Assembly: GCA_022495005.1 (NCBI GenBank)
Contig: JAGYXB010001062.1
Location: 62,001 to 126,000, forward strand
DNA length: 64,000 nt
From: Rhyacophila brunnea
Taxonomy: Eukaryota > Arthropoda > Insecta > Trichoptera > Rhyacophilidae
Direction: 5' to 3'
Shown: one piece after another, positions 47,224 to 59,294 of the stretch
Layout: the number at the start of each line of letters is the position of its first letter
Numbering within the stretch: the stretch's first letter is position 1
Position numbers and translations under genes: made by a program
The notes under the pieces: generated by a model
Database searches by the model: none
Told to the model about the DNA's origin: nothing
Seen by the model: the letters and a program-made list of their open reading frames with translations, nothing else

Positions 47224-50200
47224 TATTTCATCACCTAAATAATTTGTTTTTTCTTCTTCGCCGTACCCGAAAACCTCAATCTTGTGCATGCGCTTGACCT
47301 TTTGTTGGATGTAAAAAGGTAAATTGCTTTACTGGATAAAGTAACCATTAAAATACAGTATCGACTAAAATTTTCTGAAGTACACGGTACCATGTTGTAG
47401 TATTAACGACATTATAAAAGAGACTTCTTGTTGACCTCGTACATTTTATGAGCGATCGATTTTTAAATTTAAATAATCCAGACTTAATTAGGTGGGTACT
47501 AGGTAAAAACAAGACGCCGGTCTAGGTAAGTAAGCAGTGACGTCCCTAGACAAAATGCCGCCTCTAGGCAGTGCCAAAATGCCACCACATTTTTTTTATA
47601 CAGTACCTACTTTTTATCATCCTTTGGTGACTCATATATCTAAGAAATGTGTTGTTTGGATACATTACTAACAAGATATACTTATACCACTAAATCTAAT
47701 TTAAATGCCATCTCTGCTTCAATAGCCAATATTGCGTTTCTACGGTTTCAGATAGCTAGGTACATATTTGGATAAATTTTAAATTAGGTATGCACGTGTC
47801 ATTGCTGTTTCAATTCAATTTCAATTCAATTTATTTATTTTTATTTTTAACATATTGTGGACATTACACCAAGAACGTGACGTCCAAAGACAACGGAAGT
47901 AAGCTAGACATCGCGAACTCGACAAAAAAGTCCTGTTAAACTTTTATAGTAGGTACCTAATAAATACATTTTGTTTCCAACCAGTGAGCTGATTTTTTTT
48001 AATGGAAAAATATTTCCGTTATTACTAAGTTTAGGTAGCTATTTCTATATATACCTAATGATTCTCCTCAATTTGCCGCCCTTTAGGTAACTGCCGCCCC
48101 CAAGCGACGCTCAATCTGCCTACCCCCATGGGACGTCACTGTAAGTAAGTACCTTCTAGTTGGAACTAAAGTAGCATTTACAATTTACATAATAACGGCT
48201 ATTTAGTAAATAATCATTGTGTAAGAATAGTTTTGTATACCTATGTCGTTTTGATGTGAAACTTAGGTATAAGCTGTAACGTAACATATGTGTGTATAAT
48301 TAGTAGAATTGATTAATTTGTTTCGTTATGAAAAAATCCTGTGAAAAAATGTGCCAGTGACGTCCCTAAATAAAATGCCACCGGCTAGCCACCAGCTTTA
48401 TCATTCTTGCATGAGTCCAATATCTAAGAAATGTGTTGTAAGGACTACGGATACATTACTAACAAAATATCAGACTAATTATTCTCAAATCTGCACATGT
48501 CGTTTCTGGTCACCAAGGACGTCGAAGGGCAACGGAAGTAAACTAGATATCGCGAACCCGACAAAACCAGTGAGCTAATTTTTTTAATGAAAAGATATTT
48601 ACGTTATTACTAAGTTTAGGTAGCTATTTCTATATATTCGAAACGATTTTCTTCGATTTGCCGCCCTTCGAGTAACTGCCGCCCCCAAGAGACGCTCAAT
48701 CTACCTACCCCCACGGGACGTCACTGATATGTGCTGACACCCGCGATTGTCGAGTGAACAAGCACTTTTAAGGAAGTAGGAAAGGGAAGAGTAATAGTTG
48801 TTCAAGTCGGTTCAACCAGCTAGCTGTTGGGCCCATCGGACCGTCCGACCTGGTCGCCACAACGGCCAATTTTATTGCATTTAGAAAAATTACGGTAAAT
48901 TTACATACTGTCAGTTTCAACGTGAAGATATTTTTACTTAGATTGTACGTCAGTTTTGCTTATCTTTTGTTATCTATTTATTATTTTTGTAAATTTTGAT
49001 TCAATGTGGTCTTTTCTCCCATGGGCATATTTAAAGATATATCTTCTTCTTATTCTTCTTCCACGGCGGTGGGATTTGGCCTCCTCCACAGCCGCTCTTC
49101 ACTCACTCCGGTCTCTCGCCACACTTCTCCAGTTACCGGGTATTCCTATATGAAGCCAGTCCACTTCTACGGCGTCAGCCCATCTCCTTCTTGGACGGCC
49201 TCTGGGTCTCTTTCGTTGGGGTAGCCACTTCGACATGATCCTTGGCGCTCTAACTTCAGGCATTCTCTCCACATGTCCCGCCCATCGTAGTCTTTGGGAC
49301 TTACAGTATCTTATGATTGTTTGCTGTTCAATCAGCTCTTCCAACTCGTGCTTCATTTTTATTCTGTAGTTCCCATTTTCCAACGTGGGTCCAAAGATTT
49401 TGCGGAGTATTTTGCGCTCGAAAACAGCTAATTTGTTTTTCTCGTTTTGAGTTAAGCACCAAGGCTCACAGCCATAAGTGACCACTGGCCTTATAATTAT
49501 TTTATAAATTAGAAGTTTACTTCTTCGGCCTAAAATTTTCGACCCCACCAGTCGCTTGCAGGCATGCCAGCATTTATTCCCGGAGATAAGGCGGATTTTT
49601 ATCTCCTCTGCTGTCTTATTTTGGGTATTTAGGCTGGATCCGAGATACGTGAACTTGTCCACCCCTTCATATGCATGCTGTCCTATGTCTATATTCTGCA
49701 GCGGTACCTGATCGCGTGTGCTGACGATAAAACGTTTAAAGATATATAAATTCAGTTAAAAAACATACACGAGTACATGGTGACCTCAGTCTTGGGCAAC
49801 TGCTCCTAAGACATTTTCAGTAATAAAAAATACTGGTACTTGACAATCAAACGGTTCCGTGATACGCCGCTATTCAATAGCGTTTACGCAGTAACGTCCC
49901 TGGACAAAATGCCGCCCCATTTTTTATACAGTATTTTTATCATCCTTTCATGACTCCAATATTTAAGAAATGTGTTGTATGGATACAATACTAACAAAAT
50001 ATATACCACTAAATGTAATTTAAATGCCATACTTCAATAGACAATATTGCGTGTCCACGGTTACAGATATATTTAAATATACACCTGACAACTTTCAAAA
50101 CTCGCGAATGACTGGCAAAAATATTAGAAAAATTAATTAGGTCAGTATGTACCTACCTATAATTCAAATATAATTCGCAAATATGCACGTGTCATTGCTA

Positions 50201-53200
50201 GTTATCAAGGATGACGTGACGTCCAAGGACAACGGAAGTAAACTAGACATCGCGAACCCGACAAAAAAAAATCAGGCCTTTTAAATCTTTTATGTTAACT
50301 AATACATTTTGTTTCCAACCAATGAGCTCAATCTTTTAATGGAAACATATTTCCGTTATTATTAAGTTTAGATACATATTTCTATATACACCCACTTGCC
50401 GCCTTTCAAGTAACTGCCGCCCCCAAGCGACGCTCAATCTGCCTTCCCCCACGGGACGTCACTGCGTTTACGTGGTAGAATTTTAATGGAATGGTTTTTT
50501 TTCGTAAACCCTTTGACGATATTATGGTGTTTATCTGTATAGGTACGCGTTAAGCCAAAATGTTTAACACCATTATATCATATTACGAGTATTATACTAT
50601 ACCAACAGTAAACTATTTTTTAAGTAGGTAAGTGTTAAAAGAAACACTATCCATCACGTAATTTATTACTCGTCTACGGTCTATGCGGCGTAGCCGTTTT
50701 CGGCTAGCAGCGTAGAGGTTTTAGGCAAGACGCGTAGCGGTCCAGTTGTAACTTGTAACACATTGCTTCAAATTACAATAATATGTGAATGAACCTTTAT
50801 GTATGTCGAGTTAACCCCGTTAAAGTCGGCGCCGTTGCGTGTTTGCCAATGTTAAAGAAACGTTGGCAAATCAGAAAAAAAACTAAATTTAATATTATTA
50901 TTGCGAAAATGGCCTCAATTTCATTTAATGATTATTTCTGTGGTACGCTGGCGAAACCTGTTATTTCCGTTTTACTAAAACTTGTAGGAGATGGAAATTA
51001 ATCCAATGCGAAAGTAAATAACTATTAATTAAATCCTTTACTTATACGAATAAAATTGTTGCTTTTCGGTTTATAAAAATATATGACTGATGTAATACCT
51101 ATTAGCTAGATGGTTATAAATATTGTAAATGGTTTAAGACGCATAGATAATTAATACTGTGTAATTTTCTTTCGATGTTTTTAATATTTAAAACGGTACC
51201 CGACATTACCGCCCGAACAAATCCGCCTAGACAAAACCGCCCGCAAAAAATGGAAAAATATGTAAAACAAGTGCTCTTTTGGTTTTTAGAATTGCTTATA
51301 AATATATAAATTTACATAGGTACTTACGATAATCAGTGTAATTTGAGATTTAATCCGTAGCAGTGGTGTTGTTAGTAGAATAATAACTTAAAATCATCAG
51401 CTTTTAACACTTAGTACTAAACGGAAGACTGCAAGAGTTAATGCCTTTGTATGGTAGTATTTCTAATTTAGAATATTTAAGAAGGTTAGCACACAATATT
51501 GAAATTTAATTTTAAATAATTTATATATTTTTTATGTCTTTATTTTTTATATATCCTTTATTCGCATGTTTTTTTATTTGTGTATTTAAAATATAATATA
51601 ATGTAAAAATAAAAATAGCCTTTCTAAATTGTTTTGGCGGTAATTTCTGGGTGGTTTTGTCGGGACCCCATTTAAAATATATATAATACTAGCTGACCCG
51701 GCAAACGTTGTTCTGCCATATAAATTATTTCTAGTGAATATTTTGGTTGTTAAATAAAAAATAACGAATGTATCGTAAGTGTGTGGGGATGGGATCTATG
51801 ACAGAAAGAGGAATAGAGCGCTGTAGACGATGACCGCCGATAAAAACAAAAAAACATTAACCATTCATTTTCTCAATTCAAAATGAGTAATGATGTTCAT
51901 AATGAATGAATTACCTGTGACAGGATCTCGTTGTTTAATGTTTATGCAATATCCGTCTTGTCCCTTCCAGAAAATTAGCGGATATTGGAGAGCGTCGTAT
52001 GAACGGTGTGTGTCAGCGATGAACTCCAGATTATTGTTTCTTCTTCGAATCACGATTTCTCGCGTCGATGTGCGGTCGCCAACCATGATTCCAGCAATGT
52101 CGTCAACAACAGTCGCATTGAATCGACGTACGTGCTCTCCAGCTGGTGTTTTATCAGGATTGATGACAATAGCGTGATTGTCACTTTGCAATTCGTGCAT
52201 GTGTGCTTTGAAGAATTTCAATAATTCATTGTGCTCATTCAATACGGCGTCCAGTTCGCCGACGATGCGCCTGGCATTAGGCAAATTGAGGTTATTGTAG
52301 CCGCAACGTGCATCCACACGATTGATGTCCTCACCGTCCATGAAGTAGATTTGTAAAAATGTATGTGGTTCGTTTGGCATTGGCAGCAATGAGCCTACTT
52401 TGTGGTATACTTGGCCTTTGATTTTGAACGTAGAATGGAATTGTTGACCATTTGCCGCAGTATTGTGAACTATTTCTGTTGCTCCGGACGAAGTCATTTG
52501 GAAGCATAATTGAATGTGCGAATGGACTTCAGGAACAGGTTTGAATCTGGAACCGTGCCGATGAGCAAGCCGTTCAATGGTTCTGGTGGTATCTCAATTT
52601 CTGGTAGTTGCACTTTTCCTGATGCGCAACATATCCCGGCTGATTCATGTTTGAATTTGAGCGCATGACAATGGGGACATTCTTTGTCCATAGCACCAAT
52701 CAGCACTTTCGGATGAGCGGAATATTCAATATCTGGCTCGTACTCGAATGCGAGACGAAGGAACGAAGCGGATGTAAATGTTCGATGTACTTGTTGGCGT
52801 TGTCGGTCATTTGCTCTGCGTGTGTTAACTACGAACCGGCGCGCTTGGCTCCGTTCCAATTGTCGTTGTTGATTTCGTTCAGCTCGTGCCTCTTGTGATT
52901 GGGATGCACGCAATTGCGACATGCTTACACGCACGTTTTGTTATCTTGTTGGATTTGTTCGTCTGTTCTTTCTGCTCTACTATTTTGCATGTTTGTTGCT
53001 TTATTCGTTCGACGGCCCAAATGGCCCTCCTTGCGTCTTGCTGGCATTGTGCACTGTAATACACGCACATAAAAATAGATAAATTAAAATAAATCGTACA
53101 AAATTTTGCACGCACTGCGTTGTGATTTGCCGAATGAAATGTCAAAATGACGCGACGCTTCTCTTGAATTCTTCTTGGACGTAGAGCCATCTGTCATTCA

Positions 53201-56200
53201 ACAACATAAATAATTTCGTTCTGTTTGAAATACGAACGACGGTTAAATTTGTTCATACAAAAATAATAAAATCGCGATTAAAAATGGGAGGGTGGGGGTA
53301 GGAGAGTGAAAATTTGGGGTTATAGGTATTTTTTATGCCAAATAATAAAAAAAATACAAAAAAAAATTGTCAAAAAAATAAAAGAAAAATTTTCTGGATA
53401 GAGATACCCTAATCACCTAGCGGTATGAAATATACTTGTTGACCTATTCTCATACCTAACAAATATACATAAAAAAAATCATAAAAATCGGTCGAGCCAT
53501 TTCGGAGGAGTTCGACCACAAACATCGTGACACGAGATTTTTATATATATAGAGATATATTATAAGCTAAATTTTGAATGAATACAAAAAAAGACAAAAT
53601 GTGGTTGATAAGTTTTAATATTTTTGAAACTAAACACTACATTTCATTTATAGGAATCCACTGCATAATAAGTAATTTTGTTTATCAATATTTGGAAGCT
53701 TTTGTGAGTTATTTACCTGTTGGTAATTTGTCTATGATGCTATTTTGCCTCAAGATATTTAAAGAAATATTTTTAGTTAGACAAAAAGATACATTTAAAT
53801 GAATGAATTGAATTTAGACTCTAGTCAGTGATTCCCAATGTTGGCGATGTCGCCCCCCTGGGGGGTGCTGAAGCGATTCAGGGACGGTGGACGCAAAAAT
53901 GTAGCAGAAGAAAATTTCGAAAAACTATCCGTACATGTTTCATGTGTTGTGTAAATTATAGTTAATTCGTAGTGATTTCTATATTTTCTAAACGAACACA
54001 CAACATTATAACATTGATATTTTCAAGTAACAAACACAGAAGAATCTCTAAAATTACAAGAATAATAACAGAAGTGCTTAGTGACAATGAGGAATTGAAA
54101 TTCAAATTGAAATACGGCTATCAAACGTTCTGTAGTTTATCTTGGATCTATGGATAGTACATTTTTTTTAATTGCATTTCCTTCATCATATTTAGTGGAT
54201 TTAGTGAGGTCACAAATCTGTTAACTAAAAAAGAAACCGAATGCAAATAACAAATTGTGGTGATTTAAGAATGCTGATGACAAAAATAAAGTCCAGCATT
54301 AATAAATTGGTGGCAGCACACCAGGTTCATCTTTTGTCTTTATTGTTATTTGTAATTTTTATTGTTAGTATAGTTACAATGGTTGATTTTAATGACTAAG
54401 TTTTCAATACAGACATTATCTGATTTATAACACCATCTTCATTTACTACGAATAGATACAGATAATAGATATGTACACAAAGGGACACTTCTTAAAGAAT
54501 ATAGATTTCCATGGGGGCGTTTGAGTTTTTTTTTCTGCAAAGGAGTAGGTAGTTCAGCAAATAAGTTTCGGAATCAATGTTCTTGAATCTAGATAGACGG
54601 AGTCTTATATTTATTTAAAATCGAACTGACTTCAAAATTCGATTTTAGAATCAAATGATTGTACGCATGGTTGTATTAGTAACACATTCATTACCAAAAA
54701 TAAAATGGCGGCTTGAGGTCTATTTTGAAGTCTTGCTTTGTTAACATAACCTACTTACGCATTGCTCGGTGTTTTACGTGATTATTCATCTTTAAATAAT
54801 CCTGGATGTTTGCTTTTGGCTGCCTACATAAAATTGATGACGAAGTATCTTTCCACAAGCTTTTTAGCTACGGCAATATGTAAGATGCGTAAAATATAAA
54901 ATTTAAGTCGAATTTAATTATACATTATCCAATCCGAAGAATTACAATATTTCTGGTTTATCTAGCAATATCTGCACATTTAATTATGTATGTAATTAAC
55001 TAATTGGGTGAATTTGAAATTATAATGAAATGTCAAAGTAGACGTGTGAAGTTCTCTTCAAATAAAGATTATAATGCTCTCACCTGTTTTGCTTTAATTT
55101 CACACATTCGGGTTCCATCTCGATAGGTTTTTTTTAACAATTTTGCTTTCGGCCTAATTTAAAATCAGTTTTTTGAGGCGATTCTCATAGATAGCGAAAG
55201 TAGGTACTCACTACTTAAATTTTAACCAAATTAGCGTTGACACTATTTTATACCGGGTCTTTAAAATATAATTTAAATTTGAATTTTACTTTCATAATAA
55301 CTAGGGCGATATATTAAACACGTTTTTTATTTATGTCTGTGACATATAAATACTTATATTGAGTCTTTAACTCTTCGCAAAATATGTGTTGTAAAATAAT
55401 ATATCAATATATTAACCTGTGGGAGTCTGGCATCAGGTTGCTGGGGTTCCCAAAGTCTTCCTGCGGCCATTCCGCGGTCTCCCCAACGCGGACGTTGGTC
55501 ACTCTCTTCTTTTGATTGGACTACACCCGAGTCTCGACGAATTTCGTCAGGATTTCTTGAAAAAAATATATGTATATATTGGTATATACTTTTCACTCAC
55601 AATCACCTGCTTAATGGAAAACAATAAATAACCGTTACGAGAGGCAGTAGGTGACTGCCTTTGTTCCCAATTTGAAACATAAAGTGGGTAAGATTTGTAA
55701 ATAAGCACTTCGCGTGACTCCTTTTACGAGTTTTGATTTTGGTTAAAACCACTACCGCCCAATAGGGAAACATAATAAGCACTGGTTGACTTATTCTTGC
55801 TGTCGCTATAAGTGTTACGCAGCTTTTAGCACCTGCGCCCTATAATTATTAATACACAATAAAAATGGATAGGCATGTATTAGCAATGCGCGCGCACGTT
55901 TGTTGTTTTGCGTTACAGGTTAGTCGAGAAAGATTTCATAATGTAAGTGATGGGTTAATTTGTTAGTTTATAAAACCATATGTAGTATTTTCATCAGAAA
56001 TCCCGAAAAATAAAATTTAAACGGTCTCTGTAAATAAGTTAAATGCATTCAATATAGCAATGTCAAATTGGGTAGATAATCAAAAAATGGCTAGCTGATT
56101 ACTGACATAACAATCACCTCATATTTTGACTTCACTTCGGATGTTGATATATTCCACCTACGTGAGGATGAGTATAGGTGGGCGTTGTTTTATGTGCTTC

Positions 56201-57208
56201 CATGCTTTACAATTGTTGTACCTTTTACTTTACTTTTCATACTGTATATATGTTTATTTCTTCTTTACACTGTTTTAATACTATTTCTTCGTTTTTAAAT
56301 GTCATATTGTGAACGTCTTAAACGTTGACGTTGTAAAATAAATAAATAAATTTGAATTTGAATTCATTCCTGAAGATGGTGATATATGAGTTAAATACCT
56401 ATATATCACTCGGTAAGATTTATTTTATATAGTGTGTGTTTTATGTCAGAAATAAGATTAAAATTTATTATAATTAGTGCACTAGATCGAACGTATATTG
56501 AAAAAAAAATCATGTTTTTGTGTCCAGTCGCGAGATCGAACTTGTGAACCATGGCCTCACAGACGAAGTTTGTTATCGACCCTATTAAAATGAACGATTC
56601 TTTTATTTGCGTGTCAGTTTATATTTCAAATTTAGAATTTATGTTTTTTCTCACCTTACGTCTTCTTCGTGTGTCGCTCTCTCCTACACATATATATGCG
56701 TTTTCTTTCATGCGTAACATACAGGCAGATATATAAATCAGGATAGTTATAAATATTGTAATAATATTATTATTAATGTAATAGATCGATAAACCCACCT
56801 GTCATTATATTGCCAAGCAGGGACGGGCAGATGATATTGAGCGTTGTCTTTCTTAAAGTTCCTCTGCTTATTCTGCCAAAGCTCTGGCGAAGACTGCGGT
56901 GCTGATTCGCTGGCATATCCTGAAGTCTCTCCTTCGCCATCTTCATACCCGTATTTATTTGGCTTCCCTGCAGCTGCCAGCTTCTGAACTGGTTCTGTAC
57001 CACCGTTGTCGCCAGGTGTTTCGTCGTTGTACCTCAATATTGGCGGTAATGACGGACTTCGCTGTCTTCTTGGTAAGAGGTCCTGCTGCGTTATGGCAGG
57101 GCAGGTATTTCTGATTTCTAGTGTTGAGCCATAGCGGCTTCTGCTTTGTGAATATTCCAATCGATATGCTGGTGGAGGGAGGCCCCAGGGTGTACAGAAG
57201 TTTTCCAT
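43896..57208 (-). CDS. CCDC66: CCDC66-family coiled-coil protein
   Basis: Four coding exons on the minus strand: 56,799-57,208; 55,417-55,555; 46,015-46,160; 43,896-45,927. They join in phase with GT-AG ends to about 908 aa, close to the roughly 950 aa of vertebrate CCDC66. Residues about 247-345 (exon 4) are a charged coiled coil with the CCDC66 signature: 'RRIKALELQTAIMQQLEERE' then Arg/Glu repeats and 'EALRQALERAEQQAKLEKEN'. The rest is Ser/Asn/Gln-rich and probably disordered. CCDC66 binds microtubules at centrosomes, satellites and cilia. The first listed exon follows an acceptor-like TTTTCAACATTTCAG, so a non-coding 5' exon probably lies further upstream. Intron 2 (46,161-55,416 outside exons) is packed with transposons, some of them complete. 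Confidence 0.82.
46505..46600 (+). mobile_element. tRNA-derived SINE, family 2
   Basis: GACTAAATTGGTAAAGCACTTTGGCCAGAATCCAATGGATG and TAGGTTCGAGTTCTGTCC form the A- and B-box head of the family seen at 6640-6965. It lies within CCDC66 intron 2. Confidence 0.55.
47193..47220. repeat. (GAA)n microsatellite
   Basis: Nine perfect GAA units plus one base, in CCDC66 intron 2. Confidence 0.9.
47535..48141. mobile_element. hAT-like MITE, copy 1 of 3
   Basis: It begins CAGTGACGTCCC and ends GGGACGTCACTG (perfect 12-bp TIR). The exact octamer TAAGTAAG flanks it (47,527-47,534; 48,142-48,149). Subterminal parts are ACAAAATGCCGCC at the left and GCCGCCCCCAAGCGACGCTCAATCTGCC at the right; the middle has GACGTCCAAAGACAACGGAAGTAA. 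About 60 bases of LINE 3' tail (minus strand, about 47,815-47,880) have been inserted relative to copy 3. Confidence 0.85.
48355..48726. mobile_element. hAT-like MITE, copy 2 of 3
   Basis: CAGTGACGTCCC..GGGACGTCACTG ends, with flanking octamers AAATGTGC (48,347-48,354) and ATATGTGC (48,727-48,734), 7 of 8 identical. It is shorter than its siblings (372 bases) through internal deletions but keeps both subterminal regions. Confidence 0.8.
49043..49734 (-). mobile_element. RTE-type LINE, 5'-truncated, with 13-bp TSD
   Basis: A minus-strand frame (49,099-49,662) encodes the RT C-terminal part: 'FTYLGSSLNTQNKTAEEIK', 'RPVVTYGCEPWCLTQNEKN' and 'RWAGHVERMPE', ending in an Arg-rich stretch. The catalytic RT motif and endonuclease are missing. 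TTTAAAGATATAT occurs at both ends (49,030-49,042; 49,735-49,747), an exact 13-bp target duplication. The sequence differs from the 13.5-kb RTE, so it is another family of the same clade. It is inside CCDC66 intron 2. Confidence 0.8.
49889..50464. mobile_element. hAT-like MITE, copy 3 of 3
   Basis: CAGTAACGTCCC..GGGACGTCACTG ends, with exact flanking octamer CGTTTACG (49,881-49,888; 50,465-50,472). The body matches copy 1 without the LINE insertion, so it is close to the intact form at 576 bases. Confidence 0.85.
51194..51669. mobile_element. Second 8-bp-TSD MITE family
   Basis: The left end CGGTACCCGACATTACCGCCCG and right end, reverse-complemented GGGGTCCCGACAAAACCACCC, share CCCGAC and ACC-rich subterminal words. 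The octamer ATTTAAAA flanks both sides exactly (51,186-51,193; 51,670-51,677). The tips do not start with CAG, so the superfamily is not certain. It is AT-rich inside and non-coding. Confidence 0.65.
51689..53555 (-). mobile_element. Helitron with both termini, internally deleted
   Basis: On the minus strand it starts with A|TCTCTATATATATAAAAATC at 53,555 and ends with GCCGGGTCAGCTAG|T at 51,689, fitting the Helitron rules (5' TC, 3' CTRR, insertion between A and T). The 5' subterminal part (CGATGTTTGTGGTCGAAC, GGCTCGACCGATTTTTATGA) is of the type common in insect Helitrons. Only the N-terminal portion of the Rep/helicase protein remains; HUH nuclease and helicase domains have been deleted. 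Confidence 0.8.
51865..52934 (-). pseudogene. Helitron Rep/helicase N-terminal remnant
   Basis: Two overlapping frames: 52,494-52,934 (Arg/Gln-rich start, then a finger 'CPHCHALKFKHESAGICC') and 51,865-52,497 ('FLQIYFMDGEDINRVDARC', 'DDIAGIMVGD', 'YDALQYPLIFW'). These are the conserved N-terminal blocks before the Helitron-like N domain. A one-base loss at the join (about 52,495-52,520) shifts the frame. A further N-terminal frame may start at 53,190. The protein stops before the HUH nuclease, so it has no strand-transfer function. Confidence 0.75.
53556..55416. other. Rest of CCDC66 intron 2, one hAT-like tip
   Basis: CAGTGATTCCCAATGTTGGCG at 53,826, followed by CCCCCCTGGGGGG, resembles the left end of a hAT element, but no right partner was found. 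Nothing else is recognised. Confidence 0.35.
56133..56360 (+). mobile_element. Jockey-like LINE 3' end
   Basis: CGGATGTTGATATATTCCACC..GTGGGCGTTGTTTTATG matches 8416-8470 of the reference copy. The family 3' marker TGTCATATTGTGAACGTCTT and a TAAATAAATAAATAAA tail follow. It lies in CCDC66 intron 1. Confidence 0.65.
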
Positions 57209-57659
57209 TTCAGCTGAAATGTTGAAAAATATTATGTATTGGGTGATGAAATTAGTGGGCGTGTGAAAAAATGCTAGACTTAATGGAGGTCAGATATTTG
57301 AATTGTACAAGCTACTTATAGAAGCAATTGCTTTCATAGACCTTCAATTTTCTTTAAAAAAACGTTAAAATTTTAGCCAGAGGTGAAGGTTGAATATTAT
57401 TATTAAAATATATGAGAACTAAAGTGAGATAATTTTTGTGAGATATGTATAATAAAAGAAGTAAATGTATATTCATATATTATATAATTACCCAATTTAT
57501 ATTAAAATTAGTTATGCATGTCACGTGTTTTATAAATAAATGATTATGCGAGAAAATTGGAATTTGAGACCAGTTTACGGAAAGATAATATTAATATGAG
57601 CAGATAAGGTAAGGGCTGTTTTTACATGACTGAATAACATGTATATAGTCATGACTTTA

Positions 57660-57970
57660 AGCTGAGATGCCCATGGTAGCCGAGGGGATAACGTGTCGGC
57701 CTATAATGTCGTGGGTCCCGGGTTCCAATCCCAAGTCTGTCAAAAAAAAAACAAATGTTGTTTTTCAATGTGTATTTGGATCCAGAGAATGGACCTATAA
57801 TATTGAGCAAGTTAAGGCGCTTGCCTTCCACCCGAGAGTTCTGGGTTCGATTCCCTGTCAAGACATAATATTTATGTGTTTTTATTAAAGCCTGGATGTT
57901 TGCGATTGTTCAAAATTACTAACAACCACCTTGTACGAAAAAGCAAGGTCATGGTTATTAATAATTCTTT
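57660..57970 (+). mobile_element. Two tRNA-derived SINE heads in tandem
   Basis: Head 1 (57,667-57,740) has A-box GGTAGCCGAGGGGATAACG and B-box GGGTTCCAATCCC and ends in an A run. Head 2 (57,808-57,865) is a 5'-truncated family 1 SINE: CTTCCACCCGAGAGTTCTGGG, TTCGATTCCC, then the shared body CAACCACCTTGTACGAAAAAG and tail. Together they form a composite of two SINE families. Confidence 0.6.
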
Positions 57971-58924
57971 AAAAAAATCTATATCTCGTAAAATCAAAAA
58001 TCTGTGAATACAACCAGCACGCTGTTGACGCACGCACGAAATAAACAGTCTTTATTTTAAAGTCATCCTTTTTACGATTATTTAATAAACTCACATGATA
58101 GACCATTTCAAACAAATTAACAACTTCAAAGTCAAATTACTCAAAACTAGAATTCTCCAGTTAGTGTGTTCTGCCAGAATATGGTGTGTGGCGTCGCCTC
58201 TCAGAATTAATAACGCTCAGACTATTCATGTTTCGTATTAGATGGATACACGAATCATTGATGTGGTGTCGAGGATGAGAACTTCTAATTAGAAAGTTAG
58301 CATTATTTGTCCACTTAATTCAGGACTATTCTAAATAGTTAACAATATAACACGTGTTTCCGTTATTTTTATTGCTCCAAAATAACATGGATTTTACTCG
58401 GAGTAATGTGGTGAACAGGGTGGTTATCTACAATACTTTTAATACACGGCGCTGCGTGATTCCAAACGCATCTGATTAGAGTAAAATATGACGTGTTAAA
58501 AATATTTTGTAGTACTATTCAACGACATTCGACAGCTCGCTGTTAATGCGGTCGTGATCGGCCGTGTTCAAAAACAACCCGCCTGATCGTTAAATTTCTG
58601 GGATAATTAACTGTCTGAATACGACATATCATATTTATGACCCTTTTTATTGATTTTGGAGTTGATTGATATTTTAGAATAGCCCGACTGATCAGAGGTG
58701 TGGCAGATAGGTGAAAAAAATTCAAAATTATGTCCGATAACGGAAATGGTACAGCAAAAACAATATGTTGGTATTATTTGTCTGATTAAACTCTTGACTT
58801 ATATATTTAAAAACATATTCTTTCTGTTGTCTATTTAAACCATATATTTGATTAAAATTACTTTTGTGGAAAGTATTATAATAGCTTACAAGTATTTATG
58901 GGAAAACGTAGTGTTGAACATATT
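57971..58924. other. Intergenic, nothing recognised
   Basis: AT-rich, with no protein-like frame and no repeat matched elsewhere in the window. Confidence 0.4.
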
Positions 58925-59294
58925 AAATTCCAATGGATTCAAGCTCTGTACTATTCCATTTAAGTCGTTTTTTGCGACCCGGGTTTCGCCTTTCGGCATC
59001 TTCAGGGGCCGAGTACACTTACCAAAGGTAAACACACACTGACAACGAATACTCTTAACTCTAGCTTATATAATAAATCAATACAATAAAGTAGGTAAAA
59101 ACTCCATTGGCTACCTATCAAGTCAAAGGTCACAAAAATACAATAAACCAATTATGAATAGTTGAAGTGTCAGTAAATAAGCTGTGTTTACCTTTGGTAA
59201 GTGTCCACGGCGCCTGAAGATGCCGAAAGGCGAAACCCGGGTTGCAAAAAACGATTTAAATGGAATAATACAGAGCTTGAATCCATTAGAATTT
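58925..59294. repeat. Large inverted repeat with hammerhead-like core
   Basis: The arms 58,925-59,040 and 59,180-59,294 are inverted at over 90% identity by eye, separated by about 140 AT-rich bases. Each arm contains GAATCCATT/AATGGATTC, TTCCATTTAA and a core which, read outward, is CTGAAGA, GCC-GAAA-GGC, GAAA, then the palindrome CCCGGG (59,214-59,243 plus; 58,976-59,005 minus). That order is close to a type I hammerhead ribozyme with very short stem III, known from Penelope-like retroelements. No reverse transcriptase is nearby. It ends about 325 bases before the GILT-like gene. Confidence 0.6.

Noticed and set aside
47535..50464. Segmental triplication in CCDC66 intron 2
   Set aside because: Each copy has its own 8-bp flanking duplication, which shows separate transposition events.
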